Assembly (NCBI RefSeq): GCF_007830445.1
Contig: NZ_VLKR01000040.1
Location: 1 to 51,682, forward strand
DNA length: 51,682 bases
Direction: 5' to 3'
Origin: Sphingobacterium siyangense
GTDB lineage: Bacteria > Bacteroidota > Bacteroidia > Sphingobacteriales > Sphingobacteriaceae
The position numbers and the translations under genes were made by a program. The notes under the pieces were generated by a model. That model saw only the letters and a list, made by a program, of their open reading frames with translations, was not told the origin of the DNA and searched no databases. Positions 50,468 through 51,682 of this stretch are shown here, piece by piece. Position 1 is the first letter of the stretch, and each line of letters starts with the position of its first letter.

Positions 50468-51355
50468 ATGGAAGAAACAAAAGAACAGCAGGGGCTTTAT
50501 AGGTTCTTCCAGTTTTCCATTTATCTTTCCATATTTCTTGAGTTCTACCTCTTTCTTTATGTTGAGAAATCCCTTGGATATGGGATTTTAAGCAAGATAG
50601 ATTTACTTTTTGCTTCTAAGCTTGCAAGATTGCCTTTTTATTCCGGTCTGCTAGCAAGTAAGGCTTTTTCAATCTTTTTGGTCATACTGGTTTCTATCGG
50701 TACATTAAGTAAAAAGAAGAAAGATCTAAATCCCAAAAACCAGATTGTTTATCCACTTTCCACTGGATTTATCCTACTTGCTATGGCAATTTGGTTTCAC
50801 GGTCATCATGAAAAATCTGTTTTCTATGGTTTGAACTTTTATGATATGGGTTACGTGCTCAGTTCGATCCTGGGTATAATTCTGGTCCATGTTTCACTGG
50901 ATAACATCTCTAAGATCATAAGTTCAAGACTGGGGAAAGATAAATGGAATATTGAAGAAGAATCCTTCATGCAGCCCACGGAAGCGAAAATATCTCCGTA
51001 TTCAGTCAATATTCCCATGTTATTTTATTTTAAGGGAAGAGTACTGAAAGGCTATATTCCGCTAGAAAACCTATTCAGGGGCTGTTTAGTTTGCGGAGTT
51101 CCGGGTAGTGGGAAGAGCTTTGGAGTGATTATGCCAATTCTGCGACAAATGTTGGCAAATTCCTTTACGATGTGTATTTATGATCTAAAATACCCTGATC
51201 TGGGAAAGATAGCCTACTATCATTATCTGCTGGCAAAACAGGAAGGAAAGATGCTGGATTATGAATTCCACGTCATCAATCTGAATGACCCATCAAAAAG
51301 TCGTCGTGTAAATCCATTTAAGCCGGAATATCTTCAAACTCTTGCCGACTGTTAA
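50468..51355 (+). pseudogene. VirD4-type coupling protein, cut off by IS21 insertion
   Basis: This has 295 codons before a stop that lies in the inserted DNA. Four TM helices (FFQFSIYLSIFLEFYLFLYV; AFSIFLVILVSIGTL; LSTGFILLAMAIWF; YVLSSILGIILVHVSL) precede the Walker A GVPGSGKS (210-217) and TMCIYDLKYPDLGKIAYYHY, the nucleotide-binding start of TraG/VirD4-class coupling proteins. Family length is about 650-670 residues, so the Walker B half is missing. Homology ends at LQTLAD (51349) where the IS21 end begins. The remainder may lie past the IS. In CTnDOT this gene sits beside the relaxase; here it follows TraN. Confidence 0.88.
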
Positions 51356-51682
51356 TTCGCATATAAATACCCCCAGCAATTCGCATTAAAATGCCACCAC
51401 CTTAAACAATTAAGGTTTTACTTGTTGAGAGTATAATAAACTCTCAGCGTTATGTATAAAGTGGCTATGTACAATACGATAAAAACACTTTTGGAACACG
51501 GCAAATCTTTGCGGGAGATCTCAAGGGAACTTGGGATGTGCCGCAAGACCGTTTCGCGTATCCAAAAAGCGCTGCTGAATGGAGATTCAGCTCCGAGGCA
51601 GCAGTCCCGTTCCAGTGGTCTTGAGGTATTTCATGAACAGATCGAGCATTATCTGGCCAGTGGACTTTCGGCACTGCTGATC
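51350..51682 (+). mobile_element. IS21-family element, left end (continues past window)
   Basis: It begins tgttaattcgcat at the break of the coupling gene. The motif aattcgcat recurs at 51354-51362 and 51378-51386, the repeated end sites typical of IS21. Small hairpins (cttaa/ttaag and tgagag/ctctca) precede the first gene. The istA gene starts 102 nt in. The target duplication cannot be checked because the right end is outside. Confidence 0.8.
51452..51682 (+). CDS. istA: IstA transposase of IS21 family, N-terminal part (cut by window edge)
   Basis: The frame is open from ATG 51452 to the last base (77 codons). NTIKTLLEHGKSLREISREL then GMCRKTVSRIQKALLNG is the IstA N-terminal HTH, and HEQIEHYLASGLSALLI follows as in IstA. 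The DDE core lies outside the window. No lesion is seen in the visible part. Confidence 0.85.
   Translation, partial: MYKVAMYNTIKTLLEHGKSLREISRELGMCRKTVSRIQKALLNGDSAPRQQSRSSGLEVFHEQIEHYLASGLSALLI

Larger units (their letters stand above)
33589..51349 (+). mobile_element. CTnDOT-like integrative conjugative element, left part
   Basis: From about here all genes run on the plus strand in the order HTH, HTH, primase-like, primase-like, (methyltransferase relic), MobC, relaxase, TraA, TraB/C-like, TraD-like, two DUF4134, TraF, TraG, three TraI-like, a linked hypothetical protein, TraJ, TraK, TraL, TraM, TraN, VirD4-type coupling protein. This is the transfer set of Bacteroidota ICEs of the CTnDOT class. 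The exact left border is not seen: there is no integrase and no recognisable att site. The right side is broken by an IS21 element at 51350 and the rest is beyond the window. Confidence 0.85.

Noticed and set aside
1..51682. tRNA or rRNA genes and ICE attachment site
   Set aside because: No cloverleaf with a GTTC-type T-loop and no rRNA-like conserved stretch was seen; without an integrase or tRNA the att site cannot be placed.

Overview
The window reads as an accessory-rich stretch of a Bacteroidota chromosome, most likely a Sphingobacteriaceae member such as Sphingobacterium. Three things point there: promoters of the TTTG-N19-TAnnTTTG type, a TlpA/SusC/SusD/DUF6520/MauE cluster, and a CTnDOT-style tra operon. 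I saw no rRNA, tRNA or CRISPR array.

Region 1 (1-7964) is ordinary chromosome behind the tail of an IS256 element. It holds a three-gene minus-strand operon (quinone-reductase-like flavoprotein, YncE-like propeller, SRPBCC protein) divergent from a LysR regulator. A dead AraC gene follows, then a LytS/LytTR two-component pair with a near-perfect Bacteroidota promoter, an outer-membrane barrel protein and a small protein.

Region 2 (7965-14970) has gene fossils (an EamA transporter, a broken small gene) and then three AAA-ATPase/effector modules in a row on the minus strand. Module 1 is an ATPase broken by a frameshift plus a TOPRIM-like protein. Modules 2 and 3 are each an intact ATPase followed, 1 nt later or with a 4-nt overlap, by a small PD-(D/E)XK-like nuclease. 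Module 3 is led by an XRE-like regulator with two tandem 21-bp direct repeats upstream. This looks like an anti-phage island and is the best candidate here for an undescribed system.

Region 3 (15376-23612) is a nutrient-uptake locus: a TlpA-like thioredoxin, SusC and SusD on the plus strand, then DUF6520, MauE-like and AraC genes on the minus strand, with a terminator between the two sets.

Region 4 (23613-28322) encodes a 45-residue peptide with its own terminator, an LpxL-like acyltransferase with an altered active-site motif, a diverged LytS-type kinase, a LytTR regulator overlapping it, and a large helical protein. It could be a peptide or lipid signalling unit.

Region 5 (28323-33300) is an insertion-sequence graveyard: a truncated IS481, an IS256 and an IS3 with premature stop codons, relic ends and gene fragments. 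Two adjacent genes with HEPN-type R-x4-H motifs sit inside it.

Region 6 (33589-51349) is the left part of an integrative conjugative element. It runs through paired small HTH proteins, paired primase-like proteins, an AT-rich motif-bearing spacer, a wrecked cytosine methyltransferase, MobC and relaxase, and then TraA through TraN, with three TraI-like paralogs. It ends in a VirD4-type coupling gene cut off by an IS21 element (51350 to the window end), so self-transfer of this copy is doubtful. No integrase is in view.
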